From Sideroxyarcus sp. (GTDB taxonomy: Bacteria; Pseudomonadota; Gammaproteobacteria; Burkholderiales; Gallionellaceae), in NCBI GenBank assembly GCA_030652215.1, contig JAUSBC010000030.1, positions 1-64,000 on the forward strand: a DNA stretch of 64,000 nucleotides, in the 5' to 3' direction. The position numbers were made by a program, and so were the translations under genes. How positions within the stretch are numbered: the stretch's first letter is position 1; the number at the start of each line of letters is the position of its first letter. The notes under the pieces were generated by a model that was not told the origin of the DNA, searched no databases, and saw only the letters and a program-made list of their open reading frames with translations. Below, one piece after another: positions 1-7,012 of the stretch.

Positions 1-1109
1 CCAGCATCAACAAGCAACTGGACGAGTACCGGCATTTTCTGGAAATGGTCTCCAACCTGATCGGCCAGAGCGTGCGCCTGTCGCAGGACGTGGCCGAGGA
101 GAAAAAAGAAATCTCCGAAGAGCGCGACGTGCTGCGCCGCACCGTACGCGGCAAATACGGTTTCGACAACATCATCGGCCACACCCAGTCGATGCGCCGC
201 ATCTTCGAACAGGTGCGTCTGGTGGCGAAATGGAACACCACGGTATTGATACGCGGCGAAACCGGCACCGGCAAGGAACTCATCGCCAACGCCATCCACT
301 ACAACTCGCCGCGCGCAAGGGGCAGCTTCGTTAAGCTGAACTGTGCGGCATTGCCCGAGACATTGCTGGAATCAGAATTGTTCGGCCACGAAAAAGGCGC
401 TTTCACGGGCGCGGTAGCGCAACGCAAAGGACGCTTCGAGCAGGCCGAGGGCGGCACCGTGTTCCTCGACGAGATCGGCGAAATCTCCGCCTCGTTCCAG
501 GCCAAACTGTTGCGCGTGCTGCAGGAAGGTGAACTGGAACGCGTGGGCGGCACCAAGACCATCAAGGTCGATGTGCGCGTGGTTGCAGCAACGCACCGCG
601 ACCTCGAAGCCGAAGTGGAAAAAGGCCGTTTCCGCGAGGACTTGTATTACCGCCTCAACGTGATGCCGCTGTTCCTGCCGCCGCTGCGCGAGCGCATGGA
701 GGACATTCCCGAGATCGCGCGCTTCCTCGTGGAAAAAGTCAGCACGCAACAGGGAAGACAACTCAGCCTCACCGACGCCGCGCTGCGCATCCTCATGCAC
801 CACGACTGGCCGGGCAACGTACGCGAACTGGAGAACTGTCTGGAGCGTGCCTCGGTGATGACCGAAGGCAACGTCATCGACCGCGACGCGATCCTGCTCA
901 CCGGCATCGACGAAAAGATCACGGCGAATCGCGGTGTGATCCAGGAACTGAACCTGGACGACCCCAATCTGGATGAACGCGAGAAAGTTATCGCCGCGTT
1001 GGAACAGGCGGGCTGGGTGCAGGCTAAGGCCGCGCGCCTGCTCGACATGACGCCGAGGCAGATTGCGTACCGGATACAGACGTTGAATATCAAGGTGAGG
1101 CAGATATAG
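1..1109 (+). CDS. nifA: NifA, sigma-54-dependent nitrogen-fixation activator (5' end outside window)
   Basis: This is the 3' part of a bacterial enhancer-binding protein; the frame is open to the window edge, so the N-terminal GAF domain is missing here. The visible part begins with a helical linker, followed by an AAA+ domain with Walker A GETGTGKE, the sigma-54-contacting GAFTGA loop, Walker B (TVFLDEIG) and an arginine-finger region. It ends in a Fis-type helix-turn-helix. The C-terminus ([12 protein letters not shown], then TPRQIAYRI) matches the NifA family closely, which separates it from NtrC and other activators. NifA binds TGT-N10-ACA sites and activates nif promoters with RpoN. The downstream Nif11 and DUF6156-like genes fit a nif context. 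The family assignment is strong; a start cannot be given. Confidence 0.93.
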   Translation, partial: SINKQLDEYRHFLEMVSNLIGQSVRLSQDVAEEKKEISEERDVLRRTVRGKYGFDNIIGHTQSMRRIFEQVRLVAKWNTTVLIRGETGTGKELIANAIHYNSPRARGSFVKLNCAALPETLLESELFGHEKGAFTGAVAQRKGRFEQAEGGTVFLDEIGEISASFQAKLLRVLQEGELERVGGTKTIKVDVRVVAATHRDLEAEVEKGRFREDLYYRLNVMPLFLPPLRERMEDIPEIARFLVEKVSTQQGRQLSLTDAALRILMHHDWPGNVRELENCLERASVMTEGNVIDRDAILLTGIDEKITANRGVIQELNLDDPNLDEREKVIAALEQAGWVQAKAARLLDMTPRQIAYRIQTLNIKVRQI

Positions 1110-1114
1110 AAATC

Positions 1115-1145
1115 CGTTCGTGCTGAGCCTGTCGAAGCATGAACG
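1115..1145. repeat. REP-like palindrome after nifA
   Basis: A short palindrome whose arms CGTTCGTGCT and AGCATGAACG pair with one mismatch around the core GAGCCTGTCGA. Variants of the GCTGAGCCTGTCGAAGCA unit recur near 1230-1256, 2085-2112, 2580-2625 and 30800-30828. Such units are common extragenic elements in Proteobacteria. It lies 5 bp after the nifA stop and could help end or stabilise that transcript, but it has no U-tract. Confidence 0.6.
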
Positions 1146-1168
1146 CCTCAACGGGTTTGTGGATAGAT

Positions 1169-1256
1169 CCGTTCGCGCTGCACCCGTAAGGGGTAGGCCG
1201 TGGCTGTAAGGGGCATGCGCCCCAACAGCACACGCTCAGCTCGTCGAAGCATGAAC
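1169..1256. repeat. Dispersed repeat, copy 1
   Basis: A segment of about 88 bp beginning CCGTTCG and ending ATGAAC. It contains AAGGGGTAGGCC, TGGCTGTAAGGGGC and GCCCCAACAGCACACGCTCAGC. A clearly homologous copy lies at 30741-30830. Internal short inverted repeats (GGGGC/GCCCC and the outer GTTCG/GAAC ends) give it fold-back potential. It has no coding capacity that I recognise. Confidence 0.75.
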
Positions 1257-1388
1257 ACCTTCGGTGCTTCCACATCAGGCACACAACTTGCTGCCTACCC
1301 CGCAAGGTTGAAATAACCCCCATTCAACCGACAAGGACGGCACAAAACGCCGCCCATTGTTTCATTCACTCCAAAACAAGAGACCCAC

Positions 1389-1607
1389 ATGGCCATCAAA
1401 GACATCAAAGGATTTTCCGATAAAGCCAAAGCAGATGCCGACCTGAAAGCAAAACTCAGCGCCTGCCAGAAAGTGCGCGAACTGCTCACGCTAGCAAAAG
1501 AGAGCGGCTTTAACTTCATCGAGGATGAAATGTATCCGCCCAACGAGCCGCAATTCACGGCCGACCAGCTTTCCGAAAAACTCGCCAAAGCGCTGCTGCG
1601 CGCCTAA
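1389..1607 (+). CDS. Nif11-family small protein
   Basis: A 72-residue protein matching the Nif11 domain: a helical N-terminus with the D-x-x-L-x-x-K-L pattern, then LAKESGFNFIEDE and a final predicted helix. Nif11 domains occur as short stand-alone proteins in nif clusters and as leader peptides of RiPP precursors. Here there is no C-terminal core peptide and only one cysteine, so the nif-associated stand-alone type is more likely. The exact function is unknown. It lies 280 bp after nifA on the same strand and 5 bp before the next gene, with which it is probably cotranscribed. Confidence 0.8.
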   Translation: MAIKDIKGFSDKAKADADLKAKLSACQKVRELLTLAKESGFNFIEDEMYPPNEPQFTADQLSEKLAKALLRA

Positions 1608-1612
1608 AGGAA

Positions 1613-1909
1613 ATGAGTAAGACGAACAGCGATGACCGGGGAACGACCCGGTTCTTTGTCACCTACTCCGGCGTCAAGCTGCCGTTCAATCTGGTCAACG
1701 AACTGCAAGCCAAGGAAGTGGAGAACCGTAACACCTACTTCCGCGGCCACTTCGACACGCAAGACAGACTCACCGGCTTCGACAAACTCGCCTACAACGA
1801 AGTCGAACTCATGCACCGTTACAAGTATCACGACAACGGCAAACTCCGGCAGGCGGAGATCACCGACATCGACGGCGAGGTGACGGTGTTGGACTTTGAC
1901 GCAGCATAA
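1613..1909 (+). CDS. DUF6156-like conserved small protein
   Basis: A 98-residue soluble protein without signal or membrane segments. It has the pattern TYSGVKLP, NRNTYFR, ..YNEVELMHRYKYH, then a conserved DGEVTVLDF near the end. I recognise this as the DUF6156-type family seen beside nitrogen-fixation genes, but this is from memory of the pattern. The start ATG follows AAGGAA in the 5-bp gap after the Nif11 gene, so the two form a small operon. No biochemical role is known to me. Confidence 0.65.
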   Translation: MSKTNSDDRGTTRFFVTYSGVKLPFNLVNELQAKEVENRNTYFRGHFDTQDRLTGFDKLAYNEVELMHRYKYHDNGKLRQAEITDIDGEVTVLDFDAA

Positions 1910-1929
1910 TTAAACCCGCATTTGTAGGA

Positions 1930-1943
1930 GCGAGCTTGCTCGC
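1930..1943. repeat. REP-type palindrome (GCGAGC-TT-GCTCGC)
   Basis: A perfect 6-bp stem with a TT loop inside GTAGGAGCGAGCTTGCTCGC, a unit known from REP families of gammaproteobacteria and others. A half-unit (GCTCCTACAAA) occurs near 61800. Confidence 0.55.
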
Positions 1944-1975
1944 GACAACTCGCTCCGAAAGCTCGTCACACCGGC

Positions 1976-2040
1976 GAATAACCAGCGACTTGGCTGGCGT
2001 TGTTTGCCAGCTTAGTCGAATGGCTAGTAGTTCCATCAGG
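1976..2040. repeat. 65-bp dispersed repeat, copy A
   Basis: The segment contains CAGCGACTTGGCTG, GTTGTTTG, AGTCGAA and CCATCAGG in fixed order and is closely matched by 6808-6870. The copies differ at about ten positions, some of which alter short stems. The stretch from 1910 to 2188 holds this element, the REP unit and a degenerate GCTCAGCCTGTCCTGAGCC repeat, and no gene I can support. Confidence 0.65.
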
Positions 2041-2188
2041 CCGGTGTCCAGTTAATCAAATGCACTTGATTCCGGTTTGACCGCAGCTCAGCCTGTCCTG
2101 AGCCTGCCGAAGGGCCGGAATGATTTGCAAATGGATAGCCTCCGCCTGTCCTGCTATAGTTGTTCCAGCCAACCAACAGCCCCCAACC

Positions 2189-2557
2189 ATGCCCATACAA
2201 AAAAAACCCGACCACGCCCGCCTGGACCGCGTAGTTGCCGAGGCGCGCAAACAAGCCGAACTTCGCGAATCCGGATACCGCGAACGCGCACTCAAGTTAT
2301 TCCCCTGGATATGCGGACGCTGCGGCCGCGAATTTACCGGCGCGCGCGTGCGCGAACTAACCGTCCACCACAAAGACCACAACCACGACAACAACCCGCC
2401 CGATGGCAGCAACTGGGAATTGCTCTGCATCTACTGCCACGAAAACGAGCACGCGCGTTTGCTGGATGAAGTCATACGGGACAGGAAAGACGAAGGCCCG
2501 GCAGTGGCAACGCACAATCCGTTTGCGAATTTGAAATCGCTGCTCAAGAAGGAATAG
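2189..2557 (+). CDS. yajD: YajD-type HNH nuclease family protein
   Basis: A 122-residue protein with a zinc-finger-like CGRCGREF, the HNH core (ELTVHHKDHNHDNNP) and LLCIYCHENEH. It matches E. coli YajD over most of its length, including the ESGYRE.AL...PW.CGRC start and the NPFA.LK end. The family is predicted to be an endonuclease; its in vivo role is unknown. I chose ATG 2189 over an upstream in-frame ATG because similarity begins there and the upstream residues look non-coding. It stands alone between repeat-rich spacers. Confidence 0.85.
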   Translation: MPIQKKPDHARLDRVVAEARKQAELRESGYRERALKLFPWICGRCGREFTGARVRELTVHHKDHNHDNNPPDGSNWELLCIYCHENEHARLLDEVIRDRKDEGPAVATHNPFANLKSLLKKE

Positions 2558-2759
2558 GTAGGCGCTGATATACTCCTCTGTTCGTGGTGATGCTCAGCAC
2601 TAAAGGCTATGTCGAACCATGAATGGTGGAATAAATCGATTCCATGAGTTAATTCAAAAGCGCTTCGACATAACCAGCGGCTTTCCCGCTTGCGGAACCT
2701 CAACCTGATCGAGATATCCGAGCTTGTGCAATGAACTTTCCATTCCAAAAAGTGGTGCT

Positions 2760-3206
2760 ATGGCACACATCACGAACGAAATTTTGCAACCACTAAGATT
2801 CAGTCAGTACGGTGCCGACAATGGACGCATTGTGATCTACTTTCATGGCGCCCCAATGGCTCCCGAAGAATGCAGTATCTTTGAGCGGCATACGAAGGAT
2901 TACGGTTTGACAATTATTTGTTTTGACAGATTTGCCTTGCCCCCATCAATCACTGATGATGCCTATTACAGGATTTTGGCCGGGGAAGTATCAAAGGTGG
3001 CCGATGGAAAAATAGTCAATGTTATTGGGTTTTCAATCGGGGCGTTTATTGCTTTGCAGACCTGCCGACACCTGAAGAATGAGGTCGAGAATCTGCATTT
3101 ATTTTCTGCAGCCGCGCCGTTGGATGCCGGTGATTATCTTGAGGAGATGGCCGCCAAGCAGGTATTTAAGTTGGCGAAATCATTTCCTGTATTGTTATGG
3201 CATTAA
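2760..3206 (+). pseudogene. Truncated alpha/beta-hydrolase
   Basis: The 148 residues start like an alpha/beta hydrolase: IVIYFHGAP carries the oxyanion HG motif, and the nucleophile elbow is GFSIGAF (serine near residue 92). The frame ends soon after the following helix, so the cap region and the catalytic acid and histidine are missing; full-length relatives are about 250-300 residues. The next 240 bp do not continue the fold in any frame I checked. Base composition is more AT-rich than neighbouring genes, which suggests acquired DNA. I read it as a decayed remnant; an unusually short protein is less likely. Confidence 0.65.
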
Positions 3207-3444
3207 CGCATGAGAGAAGTTGCGGTGGACAGAACAGAGGATGTTTTCACACAGCCTCGCCGAACATCTGACAAACCCATCAGATGAAAAAACCTTCACC
3301 AGCTGAGTACCTGTCTTTCGTGTGTGCAGTCGCGCACAGATACATCCCCCTTGACCGCGCAAGCTCCTAACTGAGTCCGTCAAAAGCTCAAACTACATCA
3401 GTAGTTTGGACTGATGGATGGTCGGGAGTAACGGTTTGGCTTCG

Positions 3445-3888
3445 ATGATGCGCAAGTTGCTGTGGCTGTCGCTTTTGCTGGGCGGCATGGCTGCTGCTGC
3501 ACCGAGTCACTTTCCGAGTGTGATCGGTTCTGCACTGGTGTGCAGGGATCAGGTGAGTTCAGACTATTTCAATGACTATATGCTGACCTACTTTGGGGCG
3601 CCCGCATTCAGTGCGGGCGGGGCGAACTGGTGGAAGGTGAACGAGAGCATTTTCAATTCTCCGGTGGAATATGTCTTTGTCGGATTGGGGACGGATTTTA
3701 TTGGAGCGACGTTCAAAGTCAGTCCTGTTGCATTGATTGCCAGTGTTAAAGATGCAATGGGGGTCGAATACAAGCAGGTGAATGATGGGACATGGGTCGC
3801 TTCGTCTTACGGTGTACTGATCACGTACCACGACAGAACCACACCCAGCAAAATGTATTGCTTTGGCTATCCGCATACGCCCCATTAG
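3445..3888 (+). CDS. Secreted protein of unknown function
   Basis: The protein begins with a clear signal peptide (MMRKLLWLSLLLGGMAAAA, cleavage probably after AAA), followed by about 125 residues rich in aromatic and small residues. It has two cysteines in the mature part (ALVCRD and KMYCFGY) that could form a disulfide. I do not recognise a family. The start is uncertain: ATG 3445 or 3448 gives a standard signal peptide, a TTG at 3436 is better spaced from GGGAG (3423-3427), and ATG 3418 is also in frame. The spacer 3207-3444 holds only small hairpins. Confidence 0.6.
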   Translation: MMRKLLWLSLLLGGMAAAAPSHFPSVIGSALVCRDQVSSDYFNDYMLTYFGAPAFSAGGANWWKVNESIFNSPVEYVFVGLGTDFIGATFKVSPVALIASVKDAMGVEYKQVNDGTWVASSYGVLITYHDRTTPSKMYCFGYPHTPH

Positions 3889-3938
3889 CACGAGAATTGC
3901 AGTTGCCGGGAAACCGCCATAATCGAGAGGTATGTTGA

Positions 3939-5000
3939 ATGAGCTCATTACAGCATCATGATTTTTGCAAGACGGCCACCCGTGTCGGGCTGCACTATGT
4001 CACGGATGGTTTTGCCGGTATCAGTCGGCGGCGTGCCGGCAAGGGCTGGAGCTACAGCGACGAGGCAGGTGCGCACATCAGCGATCCCGTTGCGCGCCAG
4101 CGCTTCAACGACCTGGTGATTCCTCCGGCGTGGAAGGATGTCTGGATATGTCCCGATCCGGACGGGCATATTCAGGTGACGGCGCGCGATGCGCTGGGCC
4201 GCAAGCAGTATCGCTATCATCCCCGGTATCGAACGGCGCGCGACGTATCAAAGTTTCGCCACATGCTCGAATTCAGCGAAGTTCTGCCTGCGTTGCGTGA
4301 TCGGGTGGAACGCGATCTGCGTGCCAGCCCGCAGTCGCGGCGGCAATTGCTGGCCACGGTAGTGTGGCTGCTGGACAAGACGCTGATACGCGTCGGCAAC
4401 GACGAATACGCAAAGGAGAATCACTCTTACGGCCTGACGACAATGCTCAAAAAGCACGCAAAGGTGACGGGGGCGCTGTTGAGTTTCAGTTTCCGCGGCA
4501 AGAGCGGCGTTGAGCATGTGGTGGCGGTGGACGATCCGCGTTTGGCCCGTATCGTGCAACGCAGCCAGGACACGCACGGGCAGGAGATAGTCCAGTATCT
4601 GGATGCGCGCGGCAAACGCAAACCTATCCTGTCGGATGACGTGAACAACTATTTACGCGAAGTCAGCGGCCGCGACATCTCGGCCAAGGATTTTCGGACC
4701 TGGGGCGGCACCATGGTGGCGGCGTTGGCGCTGCGGACGATGGGCGCAGCTGCCAACCCGACCGAGGCGGAACACAATATCGTGCAGGCGCTGGAGGCGG
4801 TAGCTTTGCGTCTTGGCAATACCCGTGCGGTATGCCGAAAGTATTATGTGCATCCGGCGCTGTTGATCGCCTATCAACTTGGTTTGACGGCACCGGCATC
4901 TCACGCCGAGCCGAATAAACGCCGCGCGTCGTCGCGGGCCGCGCTACGGCATGACGAACAGGTGGTGCTGCAATTTTTGCTGGAGTCTGCGGCGGCTTAG
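3939..5000 (+). CDS. DNA topoisomerase IB
   Basis: A 353-residue protein that matches bacterial (poxvirus-like) type IB topoisomerases, which relax supercoils through a 3'-phosphotyrosyl intermediate. Landmarks are the N-terminal domain (GKGWSY, IPPAWKDVWICPDP, GRKQYRYHP), the catalytic arginine region IRVGNDEYA (R151), the lysine in FRGKSG (K188), FRTWGGT (R253) and the nucleophile in KYYVHP (Y302 or Y303). Length is typical. GAGAGG precedes the ATG by 8 bp. It converges on hipA. This enzyme is sporadic in bacteria and often lies in accessory regions. Confidence 0.92.
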   Translation: MSSLQHHDFCKTATRVGLHYVTDGFAGISRRRAGKGWSYSDEAGAHISDPVARQRFNDLVIPPAWKDVWICPDPDGHIQVTARDALGRKQYRYHPRYRTARDVSKFRHMLEFSEVLPALRDRVERDLRASPQSRRQLLATVVWLLDKTLIRVGNDEYAKENHSYGLTTMLKKHAKVTGALLSFSFRGKSGVEHVVAVDDPRLARIVQRSQDTHGQEIVQYLDARGKRKPILSDDVNNYLREVSGRDISAKDFRTWGGTMVAALALRTMGAAANPTEAEHNIVQALEAVALRLGNTRAVCRKYYVHPALLIAYQLGLTAPASHAEPNKRRASSRAALRHDEQVVLQFLLESAAA

Positions 5001-5058
5001 TCATCCGCTGCGCGGATTGCCTGCTTACTCAGCGTCATCTGTGCCAATCACCTTGCCC

Positions 5059-6348
5059 TCAAACCGGCCGCTTTAACAATTGCTCTCCCACACGATCTAT
5101 CTCGGCCTGTGGCAGCGCAGCCTTGGCGGCGAAATCCGGCCACGCCGCGACCGCCTCTTCCACTTGCTTGATGAGCTTGGTCGCGCGCCCGATGGCGAAG
5201 CGGTCTGCCACGGCCAGGAAGTCTTCGCGCCCGGCGCCGGAGAACCTTCCATTCACCGACATGAGGTGCTGCGACACCCAATGGTTTCCCGGCTTGTATG
5301 AGTGCGTCAGGTCGTATGCCGGCGAGAGCTCCCATTTGCCGTTTTCCCTGAGCAGGAAGGAGATGTTCTTGCTGTGGTCATCGCAGTTCACCGTCAGCAC
5401 GTTGAAAACCATGCGCCGAAACGCTTCTTCGCGCGCTTCCTGCGCTAGCCCCAGTTGGCTGATCGTCAGGAATACCTGGGCGTAATCGTGCGTCGCCACC
5501 TGCTTGTAGTCCATGTGGGACATGGCGCACAGCGACATCATGTGGTGCTTGCGGTTGCCGTCCCGGTCGAAACGCTGGGTCATGAAATGCGCCCTGCCGT
5601 TCTCTTCCAGCAAACGGCATTCCGACATCGAGATGCCCGCTGCCCTGGCCATCAGGAAATAGGCGTATTCGATGCGCCCGAAGTTTTGCGATTCTCCCAA
5701 CTCGGTATCTTTGCCAACATCCAGTTTGAGCAGCCAGTGCTCAAATCCCGGTTCGACATCGAACTGTCCGGCCCGGATTTCGTCAGTGCCGGGGTGCCAG
5801 GCGATGGTTGCCTTGGCGCGCGCGCCGCCTGCCGATGTGCCGACCTGGATCAACTGCGAGAGGGCTGCCTTCGAGTGGTGGTCGGTATTGAAGTCGCCGC
5901 TGATCGCCATGCGCGCGTTTTCGACCAGCTTGGCCATCTTGATGGCGTCGGTGCTGGACGTCGAGCGCGGGTCCTTGGCCGGTTTGAATTCGAGTGCGCC
6001 CATGCCGCGCCGCCCCATGTAGGCCAGCCGGTCCAGCGGGGTGACGGCGGATTTGGCGATGCCGCGTTCCGCCATCCAGGCGTCGATCAGGTTATTGCCG
6101 AAATCGTCCGGCAGCGCATCGGACAGCATGGCCGGAAGGCGCTTGTAGGTAAGCTCCGGCAGCGTCGGAAAAACGAACGGCGCGTCCGCGCGCGACAAGG
6201 GCATTGCCAGCGGCGCCAGCTCGATGCCCGAGCGGACGAACCCGGGGTCGTATTCAAACACGTAGTAGCCGAGCCTGGGTTCGAGGCCGACCGCGCCGAC
6301 GTATTGACCCCAGGCATAGACCTTGATGACATCGACGTGCTTAGCCAT
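5059..6348 (-). CDS. hipA: HipA-type serine/threonine kinase toxin
   Basis: A 429-residue protein of the HipA family. The N-terminal couple_HipA region (VYAWGQYVGAVG) is followed by the kinase core with the GGARAK phosphate-binding segment, then NVLTVNCDDHSKN, which carries the catalytic and metal-binding aspartates, and SPAYDL. HipA kinases phosphorylate targets such as GltX and cause growth arrest or persistence. All core motifs look intact, so it is probably active. Its ATG overlaps the antitoxin stop by 8 bp (ATGGCTAA), which indicates translational coupling. Confidence 0.92.
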   Translation of the reverse strand: MAKHVDVIKVYAWGQYVGAVGLEPRLGYYVFEYDPGFVRSGIELAPLAMPLSRADAPFVFPTLPELTYKRLPAMLSDALPDDFGNNLIDAWMAERGIAKSAVTPLDRLAYMGRRGMGALEFKPAKDPRSTSSTDAIKMAKLVENARMAISGDFNTDHHSKAALSQLIQVGTSAGGARAKATIAWHPGTDEIRAGQFDVEPGFEHWLLKLDVGKDTELGESQNFGRIEYAYFLMARAAGISMSECRLLEENGRAHFMTQRFDRDGNRKHHMMSLCAMSHMDYKQVATHDYAQVFLTISQLGLAQEAREEAFRRMVFNVLTVNCDDHSKNISFLLRENGKWELSPAYDLTHSYKPGNHWVSQHLMSVNGRFSGAGREDFLAVADRFAIGRATKLIKQVEEAVAAWPDFAAKAALPQAEIDRVGEQLLKRPV

Positions 6349-6658
6349 TGCTCAACTTCTTTCTGGGGGAAGAGGCGCGCTGTCTGGGGGGCTTGTTCCT
6401 GGCCATCTGCAGCGGGCTGACGGTGATGGGCGGAGACAGCGCCAACAGCCAGTCGGTGCGGCCGTAGTAGCGCAGCGCCTTGATGAAGGTCTTCATGGTC
6501 GCGCCCTTGCCGCTCTCAAGCCGCTTGAGTGCCGACACGCTGATGCCGGCCCCTTCCGCCACCTCGATCTGGTCTTCGTTGCGCTTCAGGCGTAGCGCGC
6601 GCAACTGCTCTCCCAGCTCGCGCTCCCATTCGGCAACCGTCTTCTGATCTGAAATCAT
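6341..6658 (-). CDS. hipB: HipB-like helix-turn-helix antitoxin
   Basis: A 105-residue protein with an N-terminal XRE/Cro helix-turn-helix (LRALRLKRNEDQIEVAEGAG, then ISVSALKRLE) and a basic C-terminal tail (NKPPRQRASSPRKK). I chose the ATG at 6658 because it lies just downstream of a good promoter; a longer in-frame start would overlap the -10 box. HipB proteins neutralise HipA and repress their own operon. The longer basic tail differs from E. coli HipB and may contact DNA or HipA. Confidence 0.85.
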   Translation of the reverse strand: MISDQKTVAEWERELGEQLRALRLKRNEDQIEVAEGAGISVSALKRLESGKGATMKTFIKALRYYGRTDWLLALSPPITVSPLQMARNKPPRQRASSPRKKLSNG

Positions 6659-6687
6659 AATGGATCGAATTAAAACTATTAACGCAC

Positions 6688-6715
6688 ATTGTACGCTCTG
6701 TAGTTTCATTTACAA
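6688..6715 (-). promoter_or_regulatory. hipBA promoter with overlapping inverted repeat
   Basis: On the minus strand, -35 TTGTAA (6710-6715) and -10 TACAAT (6688-6693) are separated by 16 bp. The boxes themselves form an inverted repeat, TTGTA-N17-TACAA, so an operator for HipB could coincide with the promoter. About 30 bp separate it from the hipB ATG. Confidence 0.65.
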
Positions 6716-6807
6716 CCATAGATATATTGGATAACGTCTTTACAAGCGAAACCCGCTGTTTACCTGCTTGTGGTCTGAAGGATGAAGAGTGCCACACTAC
6801 CACCAAG

Positions 6808-6870
6808 GGATAACAGCGACTTGGCTGATGTTGTTTGGCAGCCTAGTCGAACGGCTGGCAGTCCCATCAG
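6808..6870. repeat. 65-bp dispersed repeat, copy B
   Basis: Second copy of the element at 1976-2040, in the same orientation (CAGCGACTTGGCTG..TGTTTGGCAGCC..AGTCGAACGGCTGG..CCATCAG). In the spacer 6659-7012 I see, in order, the hipBA promoter, this repeat, a strong AGGAGGAGG sequence preceding a 35-codon open frame, and the amt terminator. Confidence 0.65.
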
Positions 6871-6923
6871 AGATTAGGAGGAGGACACTCGATGAGAAGC
6901 CTTGGCTTTCTAGTCCAAACAAA

Positions 6924-6950
6924 AAAACGCTCCCATGAAAGGAGCGTTTT
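6924..6950 (-). terminator. Rho-independent terminator after amt
   Basis: The perfect stem AAAACGCTCC / GGAGCGTTTT has a 7-nt loop and is followed on the minus strand by a run of U (6921-6927). It lies about 60 bp after the amt stop and is near-symmetric, so it could work in both directions. Confidence 0.85.
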
Positions 6951-7012
6951 AGATTTAATTCTTGATACCAGTTCTGCTCGCGACTTTATTATCACGTAGC
7001 ACTGCAAGCGCC

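Noticed and set aside
1389-1607. RiPP precursor peptide (Nif11 leader type)
   Set aside because: No core peptide follows the Nif11 domain, and no modification enzyme or exporter gene is nearby.
1-7000. Defence island or prophage remnant
   Set aside because: hipBA and topoisomerase IB occur in such islands, but no integrase, restriction, phage or CRISPR gene is visible.
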